Positions 47,232 to 59,800 are shown, numbered from the stretch's first letter. The stretch: DNA of 64,000 nucleotides from Diatrype stigma (GCA_022225965.2 JAKJXP020000089.1:146702-210701); one strand, 5' to 3'. Program-made: numbers and translations. Notes: generated by a model from the sequence alone, not told the origin.

Positions 47232-48416
47232 ATGGATATCCCATTTGGTCTCGATGCCAGTTTCGACAGCAACACGGGTGAAGTCCAAGTCGACGTCCTG
47301 TCCTTCAGTGGAGACCAGGTCTACCGTGCTCTACGTCGTCGGGGCCTCGGTCACCTTCCTCTCATAATGGGTGGCACCTATAGGCTTACCATCGTGCATC
47401 ACCGCAGCATTGTCCTTATGCATCGACCGTGTCGTGAGATCCTCGTTGACATATCTTTCTTGGACACCTCCTGTCTCATATCGGACATGTTCATCACCTA
47501 CGAGAACGAAGTCTCCCAAGCCCTGAACATCTTGTCCGCTGAAGAAGTCGCCCTCATGCGAGATGCCACTCCCTTGAGAGCTGGTGTTCCCACCGTTCAA
47601 GAATCCCTTCAATCTCCCAACAACCACATTCCCTTGGGGCCAGGTCTCTCCAACACTCAAGGGACCATTCTATCCCTCAGTGGCCAGCAGCCGTTGTCGA
47701 TTCTCGGCCCGGAACCCCCTATCATAGAACGACGCAAGTTCTGTGTGACGGAAGACAGGATTCACAACATGTGCTCGATCTGTGTTGGGCGTGATCAGGA
47801 AATTACACGCTGGAACCCCGGCTCGAGGCTTCGTTACTGGGTTGATATCATGTCCTTTGGGGCGCCACGCGGACGGCTGGTCCAAGAAGCAATGCGAAAA
47901 GCAATCCGCATGTGGGAGGGGTCTCCGGTGACGTTCGAGGAGGTCGATCATGGCAAGCCATATAATTTCATGGTCAAATATAAGGACTATCAGCCGTGTG
48001 AACAGGGCTCGTGCACTTTCGCCTGCTCCTTCTTGCCCGGATTTCCGCCTTACAAACTCAAGGTGTTTGCTCCGTCCTTCGAACTGGACACTGTCCCATA
48101 CCTGGCCAATATCCTATCGCACGAAATCGGCCATATCCTGGGTCTACGACATGAAAATGCCATCGAAAATCGCTATGAACGTGAGAAAGAGGCCATACGT
48201 TGGGGCCCGAGGAACCAATATTCCGTGATGAATAATGAGAGGGACCTAAGCACGATGAAACCTAACTCGATGGATATTAAATGCCTGCAGTCTTTCTACG
48301 ATATCAGCGACCCATTCTTGGAGGGCAAGCGATTCTGGGATTTTGAACCGAAGATCCATACAAACAGCCCTGGTGCTAGGCATGGGAACGCCGCTATTGC
48401 CCATAGGTCTGGCTAA
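47232..48416 (+). CDS. Metzincin-like zinc metallopeptidase without signal peptide
   Basis: A single-exon gene for 394 residues. The zinc motif HEIGHILGLRHE (His297, Glu298, His301, His307) is the extended metzincin form HExxHxxGxxH followed by Glu, and YSVMNN about 30 residues later supplies the Met-turn. Upstream, RYWVDIMSF, AMRKAIRMWEGSPVTFEEV and CEQGSCTFACSFLPGFP match the expected start strand, active-site helix and pre-helix region of matrixin/astacin-type (ZnMc) domains at about residues 205-330. The N-terminal ~190 residues are not recognised. There is no signal peptide at the ATG at 47232, and the open frame upstream (to about 47154) contains no ATG, so the product looks intracellular or unconventionally secreted. 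The peptidase fold is well supported; substrate and clan subfamily are not. Confidence 0.8.
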   Translation: MDIPFGLDASFDSNTGEVQVDVLSFSGDQVYRALRRRGLGHLPLIMGGTYRLTIVHHRSIVLMHRPCREILVDISFLDTSCLISDMFITYENEVSQALNILSAEEVALMRDATPLRAGVPTVQESLQSPNNHIPLGPGLSNTQGTILSLSGQQPLSILGPEPPIIERRKFCVTEDRIHNMCSICVGRDQEITRWNPGSRLRYWVDIMSFGAPRGRLVQEAMRKAIRMWEGSPVTFEEVDHGKPYNFMVKYKDYQPCEQGSCTFACSFLPGFPPYKLKVFAPSFELDTVPYLANILSHEIGHILGLRHENAIENRYEREKEAIRWGPRNQYSVMNNERDLSTMKPNSMDIKCLQSFYDISDPFLEGKRFWDFEPKIHTNSPGARHGNAAIAHRSG

Positions 48417-49653
48417 AGCTACGGCATATGATCTCCATTTCTTTTTGTTTTAGACTACAGTATTGCGTGTCGCGAACGGTTCACACCCCATGAGTTACGA
48501 GTACGATTACGACTATAAAGCAACTTTGAATACGCATCTCAAAGGAGGATAGAGAAGATTGTATACAGGCTTGATATATTCCGGTTAAATTGGACAACGT
48601 AGGATAGTTTATCATCTCTTTACATCTGATTTATACATGAAATTCTGCATTCAAACGCAATGGAGCGCCATGGCCAGTTCCGTAAATACGGTCTAACTAA
48701 CCCCCTCCCCCTCCCCCACTTATCATAGCGTTGTTCGTGAAGGGTTATCCATACGCCCAGCCGGGTTAAAATGGCGCCCCTGAATGAATTGAGTATTTAT
48801 CGAGTAGACACAAATGCCTTCATGTATAAGCCGACGCGAAGGCGGCACGTAGGCAGACGGCCCCGAGTAGTTCAGTAGTCACACATGAACGGCATTTCTC
48901 TAACAGACGAAGCAGCGGTATGGTATCAGAAGAGCTCTCACCATTTGGTTGGTTTGGGTATGCCTAACGACAAGCTAGCTGCAATAACGATGATAATAAC
49001 AACAGCAACAACAACAGATATATATAAGGCGTGCGGGAAGCTTTTCCCGGTCCCGCTCCCTACTTTACCCAGGTAAGCTCCCTCCCCCCCCTCTCCCTAC
49101 CCCCTTTCCTCCCCCCTTATTCGAGAAAAAGACATTCGACAATATCATATCTGCACAAAACGCCATATCCTCTCCTCCTCTCCCTCCCCGAAAGACCATC
49201 CTTACCCCCTGTCGTCGTGGTAGGGCTACATGACCCAAGTTTTTCTTTTGCCCATGCGCCCCCGCCGCCGCCGCAACAGCAGAAGAGTAGACGGCTACAG
49301 TATCCCATTTCAGCCGCACAAGTAAATAGGAGGGCATTCCACACCCAACTATACCCAAGACGGGATATGTGTGCGCGCGCATACGCACACACACATACAC
49401 ACATATATATATGTGGACGCAAAACAGTAAGAGAGGATTGTTTCCAAAAGGTAAAGAAAAACACCATTATCATAACAGGGCTCGCGCCCACCAATAGTAG
49501 AAGCATAATTTGAATACCTAGGTAACAAGCCCAGCCTAGCCTAGCCATGCCAAGCCAGATCAAACGGCCATGCCTTTCCCTTCCCATCCTCTCCTTTCCT
49601 TCCCTTCCCTTTCCTCTCGTAGATAGTAGGTGATAGATTGAAAAAAAGATTGT
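48417..49653. other. Intergenic region between convergent genes
   Basis: It lies between the convergent metzincin and Mga2/Spt23 genes. Contents are simple: pyrimidine-rich tracts at 49080-49120, a CA/TA microsatellite near 49375-49415 and CCTTTCC repeats near 49570-49615. No gene is supported. Confidence 0.65.
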
Positions 49654-52600
49654 TTACAGGATCTCAAGAAGCCGCTCGTTCGCCCGTCGCAGCAACTGAC
49701 GTGGGACGGAAGGCATGTCGTCGCTTGCACAATACGAAGTCACCGTCCTGACGGCATCGGAGAACAGGGACGGCGCGACGCTGATCAGCATGGCGCCGAG
49801 GACGAAGACCAGGACCGGCACCCAGAAGAACCACAGCATCTTGTCGCTGCTGCCCGTCTTGAGGCTAGCGGCATGAGCGCGCTGCAGGTTCTCTTGTTGC
49901 TCCCGGGTGATGGCCTTTTTGCGGCCCACGTGGAGCATATCGGGGACTACTTGTTTCGACCCCGACGCCGACGTCTCCGCGACCTCTGTCTCCGTGACCT
50001 CTTCTTGATCGAAGAGGGCCGTGCATTTGGTATCGGCCTCGAAATCTGCGGCAGCTTGTGCAGCCGAGGCTTGCTTGGTATCGAGGTCTTTCTGCGGGAA
50101 GATTTCTTCATAAGCCGGGGGTGGAGCCTCCTTGGAGCCGAAGAATGACCACCTGTTGTCCGTCGCGGATTGGTCACCGGTGCCCCGGATCGTGGGAACT
50201 AACGAGGAGATACGCTGTACGACCGAGGGCGAATTCAGATAGGCTTGGGCGTCGGGAAGCATCGTCTGCATATTCTGCGGCATCTGCAGCATTTGTGGCA
50301 CCTGGAGCTGCGGGAAATTTTGGAATTGCATCGCCATCGAATGCTGGAATTGCTGGATTTGCGCTGCGAAGTGGTCCCGGACAGCTGCCATGGCAGCACT
50401 GGGCGAAACTGGCCCGGCAGGAACAGCAGGCCGAGCATCGGAAACCTCGAGGCGTGGCCGGCCCCTATCCATCATCTTCACGTAGTCCTGCTCCTCTTCC
50501 TCGCTGTCGACATCGGCAGAGCTGTCGCCCTCGTCAACTTCGGAGGACTCCTCGTCACTACCCTTACTCTCATCTAAGAACTCATCGCGCTTGACTGGCG
50601 TCATTGATGGTGGGTCCCACAGTGAACGCAGGGAACTTGCGCTACTGACTCTACTATGGCGGGAACTGCCGCTTCTAGACCTCGAATGAGTCTCAATACG
50701 CCGTAGGATTCGAATGACATCGTTGGATCGAGCAACATCAGCGGGAGTAAGCCCTGAAAGAGACCTCATGGTAGGATCAGCACCCTTCATGATGAGGCGT
50801 CTAACGATCTCCGAATAGTCATTCATAGCTGCCATATGCAAAGCTGTAAATCCGCCCTTGTCCCGAATACCGACGTTAGCACCGCGTGAGAGTAGACCAG
50901 CAACAAACCTAACCATGCCAAGTGAGCAGGCTAGGTGAAGCATAGTTTGCCCGCTTGACCTCCTCAGGTTGATGCGAGCTTTGTTAGGGCTATCGTCAAG
51001 ATCAATGAGCTCCAAGACGCGAAGAAGCCCAGCCTCGACATCTGAATCTTGTTGGTGGCTGTTGAAATTGTTGCTGCCAGGCGCTTGGCCGTTCCCGGAT
51101 CCTGAGCTCCATGAGCCTCCACTGCCAGCTGGCCCATAGATGATGTTCCTCGCAATATCCGCCACGTCTGTGATCTTGCCGCCAAGCTTGTTACCAAGGA
51201 CCGTCAAAGCCGTGCGAATCAGGCGATGCTCATCATCATCCACGTATCGGAACAGTGGCTGCTGGTTATTGCTGAACACATGTTGTACTGGGACACTAGG
51301 GTGTTTGATGGACACTGGCACAACACCGGCAATAGGAGAAGGAGGTAGGAGGCACACTAGAGACGTCTCGCCCCAGAAGGTGGTGGTTGTGGCGCGGTGC
51401 TCGCCGAACATAACTTCAAGCCCGCCATTCGTGAAACCACTGCCTAGAATCGTCACTTCAACGCCACCAGACTTCGGTCCTTCGCCGGGTATGATTTTGT
51501 AGATCATAGGCTGGGGCGCTCTGGACGGGGTCGCTCCCGCGTTGGAGTTGTACAAGCCTTGCGATATCTCTCGAAGCTGATTCGGACTAGGAGCGCGACT
51601 GGGATTCGCGGTGGGTGGAGCGGAAAATAGCTGAGGTGGCAGGTTGTCTAAGCTGAGAGTCCTGTTCGACGGGAAGATCAACTGTTCAGCGCCGTTGCTA
51701 TTCGGTGTCGGGGGCCCCGTTGCAAATGGGGGGATATTGCCGAGGGCTGAATGCCCTCCGTGCGAGAATAGCGCCTCAGACGTGAGAGGGAAAGTTCCTA
51801 GATTAGGTGAGAATGGCGAAGGTGTTGCAGACGCGGCGGTAGAGTCGCTTTGTAGACTATTGGGCAATCCTGATGAAGCCTGGTTCTCGATCTTGGTCAT
51901 AGCCAAACCATTTGGCACCTTGCCCGAGCCACTGGCTTTTCGCTTCCTGGAAATTTGGCCAGGCTGTAGAGTTGGGGACGGCTGCCGGGACATAGTTCTC
52001 GGGGTTGCAGTGACCGACGTGCACTGTGCGGATGTCACAGGGGGGTAGGTGAAAGCTGCATTGCCTCCATGGTTCTGCAGTTCACAGCTTTGCGGTGGCT
52101 GGAATGGCATAGTGGCAATAGGCTTCACGTCAGGCGCCGTAGGCTGGGGGATCGTTGCTGCAACATTGAGATTACTAGAATTCTGCATGGTGGATGTGGC
52201 AGGCAAGTGCGTCTTGTGATCGTCCGTGATCATGATAGAAGACGACAGCTGCTGGGCGACGACGTTGTCCTGATAGTCCTTGACCGTGAAGATTACCTGG
52301 AAGCCCATCTTCTCTCCGTGGTGCCGGCAGTAGCAAGCGATTCGCATGGGCGCATCTACCTGCATAGTTCCTTCGGGGACGGATTCGCGTAGGCCAGCTC
52401 CTGTGGGGTCCGCCATGTGAGGAGTTACCGGTTGCCATTCTTTGACCTCCTGAGTATTGAAAACGATCACCCGCTGGCTCTCAAATCGATTCCATAACTC
52501 CTCTTCCTCCGGTTTCTTATGTTTTTTGCGACCGGCGCGCTTCCGTTCTCGAGTTATGCAACCCGAGCATATCCGTACCTCTCCACCATTCTGTGGTTTG

Positions 52601-53892
52601 TTGTCCTCATCCTCGGGTTTTTCTTCGACCGGTTTGACTCCTCGATAATCATGCTGAGCTGCTGCTGCGCGGGCAAATGCCCGCTCACGCTTCACCGGAT
52701 CTGTCATTGCGCTTGTGCAGACCAGCATTGTGTACAGCTCTAACATGTCTGGCACTCGCACTGCCGGTGGCCGGCTCAATAACTTCGGCTTCGATATCGT
52801 ATGGGTCGGAAGGTGGATTCGCTTAATGCCCGGCGGCAAATGGTGGATCGTAAGCTTAATAGGTATCTGGGTTTCTACTCGAGACTTGAGCGGCGTTGGC
52901 TGGACAAAAAGCCGTGGCCGAGGAGCGTTCGATAGGCTCGGCTGAGGAATATATGAGGGCAACCCATGGTTTTGCGGTATGCTAGTCAGGTTAGGGTTGA
53001 CCTGTGAGACCTGGCCCCCAGTCTGTAACGATGCCACCTGTTGAGGCCAAACAGCCGAGACGCCAAGACCTGACATATTACTGAAGAAGTTCATGTTGTG
53101 ATCGGGGGACGGTGAGTTGAAGATGGCTGCGGGCGAGGATTCATGGCTAGCGATGGGGTTCGAGGCAGGTGAGACATCTCTTGAGCCGCTCGTCTTCAAC
53201 CCGTTCATCGACTTAGTTAATGATTTTTGCTTCAAGACAGTTAGTTGGGATTGACGCTTGTTGATGAGCAAACTTGCTCTGCTTACTGATTGGACCTTGT
53301 GGTGGCCTTTATGCCGCTTGGTACGTGGACTTCTCGGCGCAGTACTCGCTGAAAACTGCGGCGATGCTAAGGTGGATTGGGCACTATTCGAAGGAGGACT
53401 TGGACTACTCGAGGCACTGTCGAAATCGAAGACATGGGACATGTCTAGCGATGAAGGGTCCATTGAGTCGAACAGCGTGTTGAAGCTGGAGTCGTTGTGA
53501 GCGGCAGAATCCTCGAATTTCCACGACGTCATATGGCCGTCTGCCATCATCACGTCTCCTGACGTTTGGCTCGTCTTTGGGGAAGAGCCGATACTCTCGG
53601 GAGAAGAGGACGAAGACGAAGAACCTCGATGTGAAGGAATAGAATAGCTCGTCACCTTGGTCGAGCCGATCTGGCCGGGGGGGTTCCCAATCAGGGCCTT
53701 TGGGTCGGCGAAGTGAAGAGGGTTGCCAGCGTGGAGGTCTATGAAATCGGGATTGGGGGTTGTGCTGTCCTCGGCATCGTAGAATTCGAATTCGCTGTTG
53801 AAGTTGGAAAAAGGCATCTCCGAATCAGGTGCGAAAGAGTCGTTCGCACCGAAGGGGGAGGAGACGGTAGGCATAGGCATAGACACAGGCAT
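49654..53892 (-). CDS. mga2: Mga2/Spt23-type membrane-tethered transcription activator (IPT-ankyrin-TM)
   Basis: Yeast Mga2 and Spt23 sit in the ER membrane as precursors that sense lipid saturation; ubiquitination by Rsp5 and processing free the N-terminal part to induce the fatty-acid desaturase OLE1. This intronless minus-strand gene encodes 1412 residues with the same layout: a Ser/Pro-rich N-terminus, a Rel-like region with VRICSGCITRERKRAGRKKH (about residues 430-460), an IPT/TIG domain at about 794-880 (IYKIIPGEGPKSGGVEVTIL), two or more ankyrin repeats at about 977-1056 (GQTMLHLACSLGMVRFV, GFTALHMAAMNDYSEIV), an acidic stretch, and a single helix near the C-terminus at about 1349-1377 (WFFWVPVLVFVLGAMLISV). 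APPPAYEEIFP near residue 1259 is a canonical PPxY site for a WW-domain ligase. The length exceeds the yeast proteins (about 1080-1110) through disordered insertions. Confidence 0.92.
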   Translation of the reverse strand: MPVSMPMPTVSSPFGANDSFAPDSEMPFSNFNSEFEFYDAEDSTTPNPDFIDLHAGNPLHFADPKALIGNPPGQIGSTKVTSYSIPSHRGSSSSSSSPESIGSSPKTSQTSGDVMMADGHMTSWKFEDSAAHNDSSFNTLFDSMDPSSLDMSHVFDFDSASSSPSPPSNSAQSTLASPQFSASTAPRSPRTKRHKGHHKVQSVSRASLLINKRQSQLTVLKQKSLTKSMNGLKTSGSRDVSPASNPIASHESSPAAIFNSPSPDHNMNFFSNMSGLGVSAVWPQQVASLQTGGQVSQVNPNLTSIPQNHGLPSYIPQPSLSNAPRPRLFVQPTPLKSRVETQIPIKLTIHHLPPGIKRIHLPTHTISKPKLLSRPPAVRVPDMLELYTMLVCTSAMTDPVKRERAFARAAAAQHDYRGVKPVEEKPEDEDNKPQNGGEVRICSGCITRERKRAGRKKHKKPEEEELWNRFESQRVIVFNTQEVKEWQPVTPHMADPTGAGLRESVPEGTMQVDAPMRIACYCRHHGEKMGFQVIFTVKDYQDNVVAQQLSSSIMITDDHKTHLPATSTMQNSSNLNVAATIPQPTAPDVKPIATMPFQPPQSCELQNHGGNAAFTYPPVTSAQCTSVTATPRTMSRQPSPTLQPGQISRKRKASGSGKVPNGLAMTKIENQASSGLPNSLQSDSTAASATPSPFSPNLGTFPLTSEALFSHGGHSALGNIPPFATGPPTPNSNGAEQLIFPSNRTLSLDNLPPQLFSAPPTANPSRAPSPNQLREISQGLYNSNAGATPSRAPQPMIYKIIPGEGPKSGGVEVTILGSGFTNGGLEVMFGEHRATTTTFWGETSLVCLLPPSPIAGVVPVSIKHPSVPVQHVFSNNQQPLFRYVDDDEHRLIRTALTVLGNKLGGKITDVADIARNIIYGPAGSGGSWSSGSGNGQAPGSNNFNSHQQDSDVEAGLLRVLELIDLDDSPNKARINLRRSSGQTMLHLACSLGMVRFVAGLLSRGANVGIRDKGGFTALHMAAMNDYSEIVRRLIMKGADPTMRSLSGLTPADVARSNDVIRILRRIETHSRSRSGSSRHSRVSSASSLRSLWDPPSMTPVKRDEFLDESKGSDEESSEVDEGDSSADVDSEEEEQDYVKMMDRGRPRLEVSDARPAVPAGPVSPSAAMAAVRDHFAAQIQQFQHSMAMQFQNFPQLQVPQMLQMPQNMQTMLPDAQAYLNSPSVVQRISSLVPTIRGTGDQSATDNRWSFFGSKEAPPPAYEEIFPQKDLDTKQASAAQAAADFEADTKCTALFDQEEVTETEVAETSASGSKQVVPDMLHVGRKKAITREQQENLQRAHAASLKTGSSDKMLWFFWVPVLVFVLGAMLISVAPSLFSDAVRTVTSYCASDDMPSVPRQLLRRANERLLEIL

Positions 53893-56800
53893 GACCTGGC
53901 GAATTGCCGGTGGGACTCGCTAAAGGGTAGGTATACGCCTTTCCGCCGTGGTGGGTGAATTGCTTATTCACACGCCGTAGGGCTACAGCCTTGCTTCTAG
54001 GGTACGGAGTATAGCTACCTACTACGAGTCTCCGGAAGAAGACCAAAGCCAAGACCAAGTGTCAAGACAAGATAGATCCAGGGTGTACTCCGTAAGCTGA
54101 CACACCAGTAAGTGATCCCCTCCGTTCGGTGGTTTGGAACCAAACTCCTGCGGATTAGAGTGACGTCCAAATTGGTGTCGATCGGATTCGGATAGCGTGC
54201 TAAATGCGGACATCAATTGAATTGAATGGGAGTTACTAGAGCATCGTGGTGTACTGGATCCAGCTCGAGAATGGTGGTTCGCTTCGTGCCTTGTTGTGGA
54301 CTCTGGTGGTGCCTGATGTCTGGTATCTGATGTCTGGTGTCTGGTGTCTGGTGCCTCGTGGCTGGATTTTCGGACAATTCGGATGCCGATATCCACTGTC
54401 CACTGAGAGGTCCTGTCGGAGGTTGCAACTGAACTAGTCGATACGCCGCCACAGTAGTAAAGTCCCCACGACCTGCGAAGGAATTCAGTTTCACGCCGTC
54501 CAGAACGATACTCGTCTCCCAGGTATCGATGGAATGCCGAGAGATGCGTCCGGGATGGGAAAGCTCGCTTCGGTGCGGATCCTGGACGAGATGTTGCTTG
54601 CAAACAGTAACGAATTGAACGGGTTGATTTTCGATTAGTTAAAATTAGGTAGGTATTGGCAAAGAGCTACAACAACATTGAATGATTCCAACTGATTAAT
54701 GAACCTGTCTCCGAATCCAGCAGGTAATAGTAAAAGAACACAGATAAATGGTAGGCGAGGCAAGCCGAAGGTGGGAAGGTGATGAGATTGAATGTCTAAC
54801 GCTACGTTCCGTATACAACACAACGGACAGCGGAGGCGGTGATGTTACAGGTTACGGGCGTCAGGCAGATAGATAGATAGGTAGGTAGATAGGTAGGGTA
54901 TAGCAGGTATTATCTGGTATGTGAGAGAATGGGGTTTAGGGCTAAAGAACGCGGCACCTTGATGGTTCGCAGACGCTGATGAAAGTTCAGTCAGCAGTGT
55001 AAGATGGGAGTGCCGATGGGTATGGGTTTGGTATGGGTTTAGGTGGTGGTGGCCCTCTGTTCGATAGGGATGGTGAGGTTAGGTGGTAGGTATGTAGCTG
55101 GCAGGTGAAGAAAGTAGCTCGACGCTGAAATTCCATGAAGCAATACCTACCCTACCGACTCCGCTCACGATTAGAGTGGGGGCAGGCAATTGTGCGTGGC
55201 GTGTGTGCGTGTGCGTGTGAGGATGAGTACGGGTGAGAGTGCGTGATGAGTGAGTGAGTGTGTGTGTGTGTGTGTGTGTGCTGGTGGGTGGGTGGATGAG
55301 CGGGTGTGAGTGGGAGTCAATGTACCAGAACCGGGGGGGGGGGGGGGTTTCCTCTGCCAGTCTGTCTGTTCCTCTGTCTGTCGGGCAGTTCCAATTGCCT
55401 GCTGTCTGCTGTCTGCCAGTCTCTGTGCCTGGTGTGTAACAGCTTGGGAGGTGACAAGTACATACAGGTGGCCTCCCGAGCCAATGAACAGCGAGTTAAA
55501 TGGCGAGTTGTGTCAGGGGAATAGCGGAGTGGTGGATGCCAGGCTCAAGTTCCTATTGCCCCAAGCCGAAGCCGACGGGGTTGACGGGCTGACGGGCTGA
55601 CGGGCTAGACGGGATCTGGCTGTGGTCGACAACTGGACCGCGCTGAACCGGACACTCACGGCAGCCAGTCGCCTAGAATCGCAGCGAGTTTTTCTGCACT
55701 AGCTACCTTACTGTAGGCAGCGAGTTAGCAGGGTTAGTGGCTACTAGCCGGGTTAGCCACGATGCCACGGTGCCACGCTATGTTTTGGGGCACACTTCCA
55801 CAATTCACTAACCAGAGGGCTAAAGAGAGTCCAATAGTTTCGATATCACACCACTTCATAGGTACTATGTAATGGGAGTAAATCAAATCAACTCCAGGTC
55901 TTGCTTTCATTTACCTCAGGCGAGTCAGAGGTTGGTATTAGGTATTGGTGTTGACGTTGCCAATCAGCCATTCTCCTGCTACACGATAGGCTATAGCTCA
56001 CCAAGCACCTACTTCACGTCTCCAACCCCCTGGCCCGTCTTGCTCATCAGCAAATTCGGAGGGGGTCGGGTTTCTTCTCCAGAGTTGCTGCTACTCTAGT
56101 AATATAACATAAACACTGCCTACTTATCCGTATATCTCTTACATTTCAATAGAGAAAGGAAATGCTCCCGAAATTGCTATCGCTCGTCGCGTGAGAGTCT
56201 GCTTGATCCAAAACATCTCAAAGCCCTAGGTCATAGGCACAATGTGTATCCTCTTGAACAGAGACGAGTGGCGGTGAATATGCGATACAGAAGACAACTC
56301 AGACGGCCTCCATAAGTGCGTGCAGTAGCTACATGGTAGTAAGTAGGTCTGTATGTATGTAGCTCGCTGCTCCCGATTGACCACCTGTAATCAACACAGG
56401 TAGTAGTTAACTACTATGTAGACTACGAGGTACATAGAGGTAGAGCGGTCAAGTTGTCATGGGACGGCTCCGAGACACACGTCGTAGTTATTCTGGATTC
56501 CTTGGAGTGACGACAGGATCGGGAGTCAGGACTGTTCTATAACATGTCGCTATCCTCTATATGGGGAGAGCTGGTTGATTGTCTCGATTATCGTCACCAA
56601 ATCTGTCATAGGTGCAACAAGTGGGATTAAATCCCTGCAGTATCCCTACGGGTTTGCAGGTTTACAGACAGGCTGGCCCTGCTACAACGTCCAATACCGT
56701 CTCCTTGCCGAGAGATGCCTCTAGGTATCCAGGCTATCGTCATGGTCTATCGTACCTTGGCCTAGCCACATCACCTACGTAGTCACCTTGAGTCTGCGAA

Positions 56801-59800
56801 CAAATCATACCTAGTCCAGAGAGCCGTACGCACGGAGCTGGGTCCGTTGGGCGGTGGCTGGTGGCTGGTGGCCGATGGCTGGCTAGTTTGCCTAGGTTGG
56901 TAGATCTTGAGAAGAAGCGAAGAAGCTTCCTCGGCAAGTTCCATCCAGACATCCGAGGATATATAGCTGGGCAATGCTTATAGGGAATCTATGCATAGGG
57001 AGGCGCGTGCAATACAATACCTAGGCATGGCGCATGGCTGGCATGAGGGTTTGCCACATCTGCCACATCTGAAGCTCATCCAGTAAGATGAAACATCATA
57101 TCACCACCGTCATCACCACCAGACAGGCCCTCTCAGTTTGGCTGCTTGGCTGCTTGGCTGCTTGGCGGACCAAGTTATAGGCGCTCCGCTTTTATGAACT
57201 TCGTTTTGCTATTCCAGCACTCCGGTATTTCTATGCCGCCTACTAGTTATACTACCTGTCTATGTAGTAGGTATTGCCTATCTACCCGTACGCCATCATA
57301 TCTTGCGCGATTCAGGTGAGATCCCTACTTTACATACTTATACTCGCTTGATACGAGACCTGCTCGGGCCTATCTATCGCGCAATTGTACCGAACTGGCC
57401 TGCCTGCTTGTCTGCACTGGCCCTGCAGCATGCAGAGTAACCCTTCTTATCCATCACATTGCTAGGTAATGAGGTATGCAATTAGCTATCTATCTACCTA
57501 GTAGCGCCCCTGAGGACCCCCTTAGGACCCCTGAGGCCACGGTGGGATTCTGGCAGAGGTAATCTACTATATAATGTAGGAAGTAGCAAACACGGTTTAA
57601 TTCGCCCAGTGTCCGGGTGGTAATCAAACCCTCCGCCTTCGGGGGATAGTTCTCCTACACTGTACACCCGTAGTATGAGCTGTGCTGCCACTGATCGGTT
57701 GGATGTCTATGTCCAAGAACCGGTTCCCACGACTGTGCCTAGGTGTGCATGCACCGCTATAGGTCCTTCGGCCATCCAGGCGAAACCCAGCCACGCCGAT
57801 GATGCCATTATGCCATTATAACCACAGAACCGACCCCCGCATCTACTGCGGGACGTGGGGTGCTGGGAAGTCTCGCTGCCCTGTCTCTTCCAGGTCAAGG
57901 GAACACGACATACCTATCTATCCACCACCACTCCTCATCCTGGTGTTTCGTTCCCGGTCCCGCTCAGTGGTGTGCTGGAGTGAGTGATAAGGAAAGAAAA
58001 GAAAGAAAGATAATTGCGACGTCCGTTCAATCTACGCTCATCACGTTGCACTCACTCACAGAGGTTCTAGGCGGCGAATCGGGCCTGGGCTGACGCCACG
58101 GCAACCAAAACAATTAACAAGTCGGGCAAGCCACAGCAGGACGAAGGACACGGACGCCCGTACGGACGGACCACGGAGATGGTTAAGAAGCTGTCTTTCC
58201 TCTCCTCGCCTACGGCAGTAGGCATGCTGAGAAGACCCTAGGTGATCAAAGATCCTAGATAGCGTATTCAAGGTATACCATCCTTTACCTATGTCACTGT
58301 GGTTGCGCCGTCACCTCCAGACCAGAAGGGAGAGATGACCACCTTCTTCACCATAAGTCTCTAATGCACCGTGGTGTGAATCCTGTCCCAAGTAGTCGAA
58401 GTAGGACAGCGACAGCATCGCGCGTCGCCAAGTTCATCGGAACGGCTCATCGTACCTGCCTGAGTCTGGCTGTAAGTTCCAAAGTCCGGACACTGGGGCG
58501 AAACGGGAGATGTGCTTTGCTAGTATCTTATCCGAGATGCCTCATAAAAGAGCTCTTGTCAAATAATGAGCCCGTCAAGACCCTTGATGTCATGCCTTAT
58601 CAATTGGAAGGAAGCCTGGGCCTAGAGTCTTCGTCAAAGTGAACATTATGTGGGGGTAAATCTAAGTCTTCGACAGCATGACATGAGCCTCTACAGGGTC
58701 TTCCTGCCATCTGCGTCTCCATCAGGGGGGTTAGGTGTGACTGATTGCGACTTGCACTTCACGGCCTAGGGCCTAGGCTTAATCACATATCACGTTTGCC
58801 GGTCTGTACCTGCTACGCTGTTGAACTAGCTACTACACAGTAGGTCAATGGCGGCGGCGAACCTCATTCGTGGATTTGCGTATGCTGATGTAATTCCATG
58901 CGAGGGCTTCACCTAGATACCTAGAATATTGGATTTGATAAGCAGGCTGCGCTGACTGTACTAGTAACAAGTCCGAATTACCTACCTCCCTATCCAGATA
59001 CATTTATACAGAGTATGAAAACAAGGACGGGACCGAGCTCGGATGATCTGTGACAGCACGTTATTTCAAGGATTGAGACAATATTATGCCCGACATCCAC
59101 GAATGAACGGGAATACCTGGATACGCTACCCCGGAGAGGCGTTTCTCGTACCATGGAGGACATAGCGTGCCAAAAATGATCACAGCCGTGATGCTTGCCC
59201 TTATGACATCTGAGGCCCATCGCCAATAGCATAGGTGAGGAACTGATAACTGGGGTTGTCCGCTCGTGGACTCCACGCCGTTGAACAACGGTCGAGGGCG
59301 GCACCACCACCACCACCCCACCACCGGAGATCTTCCGGGGCTGAGAGAGGATGACCGGGTTAATCCAGCTTCACCCGCTAGTTCATTCTTCACAAAGCGA
59401 GATCGATCTGTGGGAACACTAGACGAAGAATGTTCGTCGAACGGGACCTAACTAACTAAAAGTCTTGGAGGCTTGGTCGTACCGTAAGCTGATGTTTCCC
59501 TACCTAAGTACCTACCTATATTCTTACACACAACGTCGAAAGAGAGCGGAGAGAGAAAGGTACAGAGGCCAAGCCTTACACCAACTAAATCCTGCCCGAA
59601 GCGGCAGCTCCACAACGGCGGACATTGGGTATGTCTACCCACAGCTTACTGTGTTTCTAAATCGGCTGCAGCTGTCTGTACCTTAGCTGTCTGGCGTCAC
59701 GCCAGGAATCCGTCTTACGGGTATCGGTATTGAGTTCCAGCCACTTGTCTGCCTGTCGCGCAGAAACGCGGGTGTCCCATTCGACCCTGGAGTAGCATCA

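Noticed and set aside
54022..54603. 193-codon frame upstream of the mga2 gene in the same frame register
   Set aside because: A stop separates it from the mga2 ATG, and it contains a DTRHQ-type tandem repeat. It is more likely leader or promoter DNA than a 5' exon, though a spliced extension is not fully excluded.
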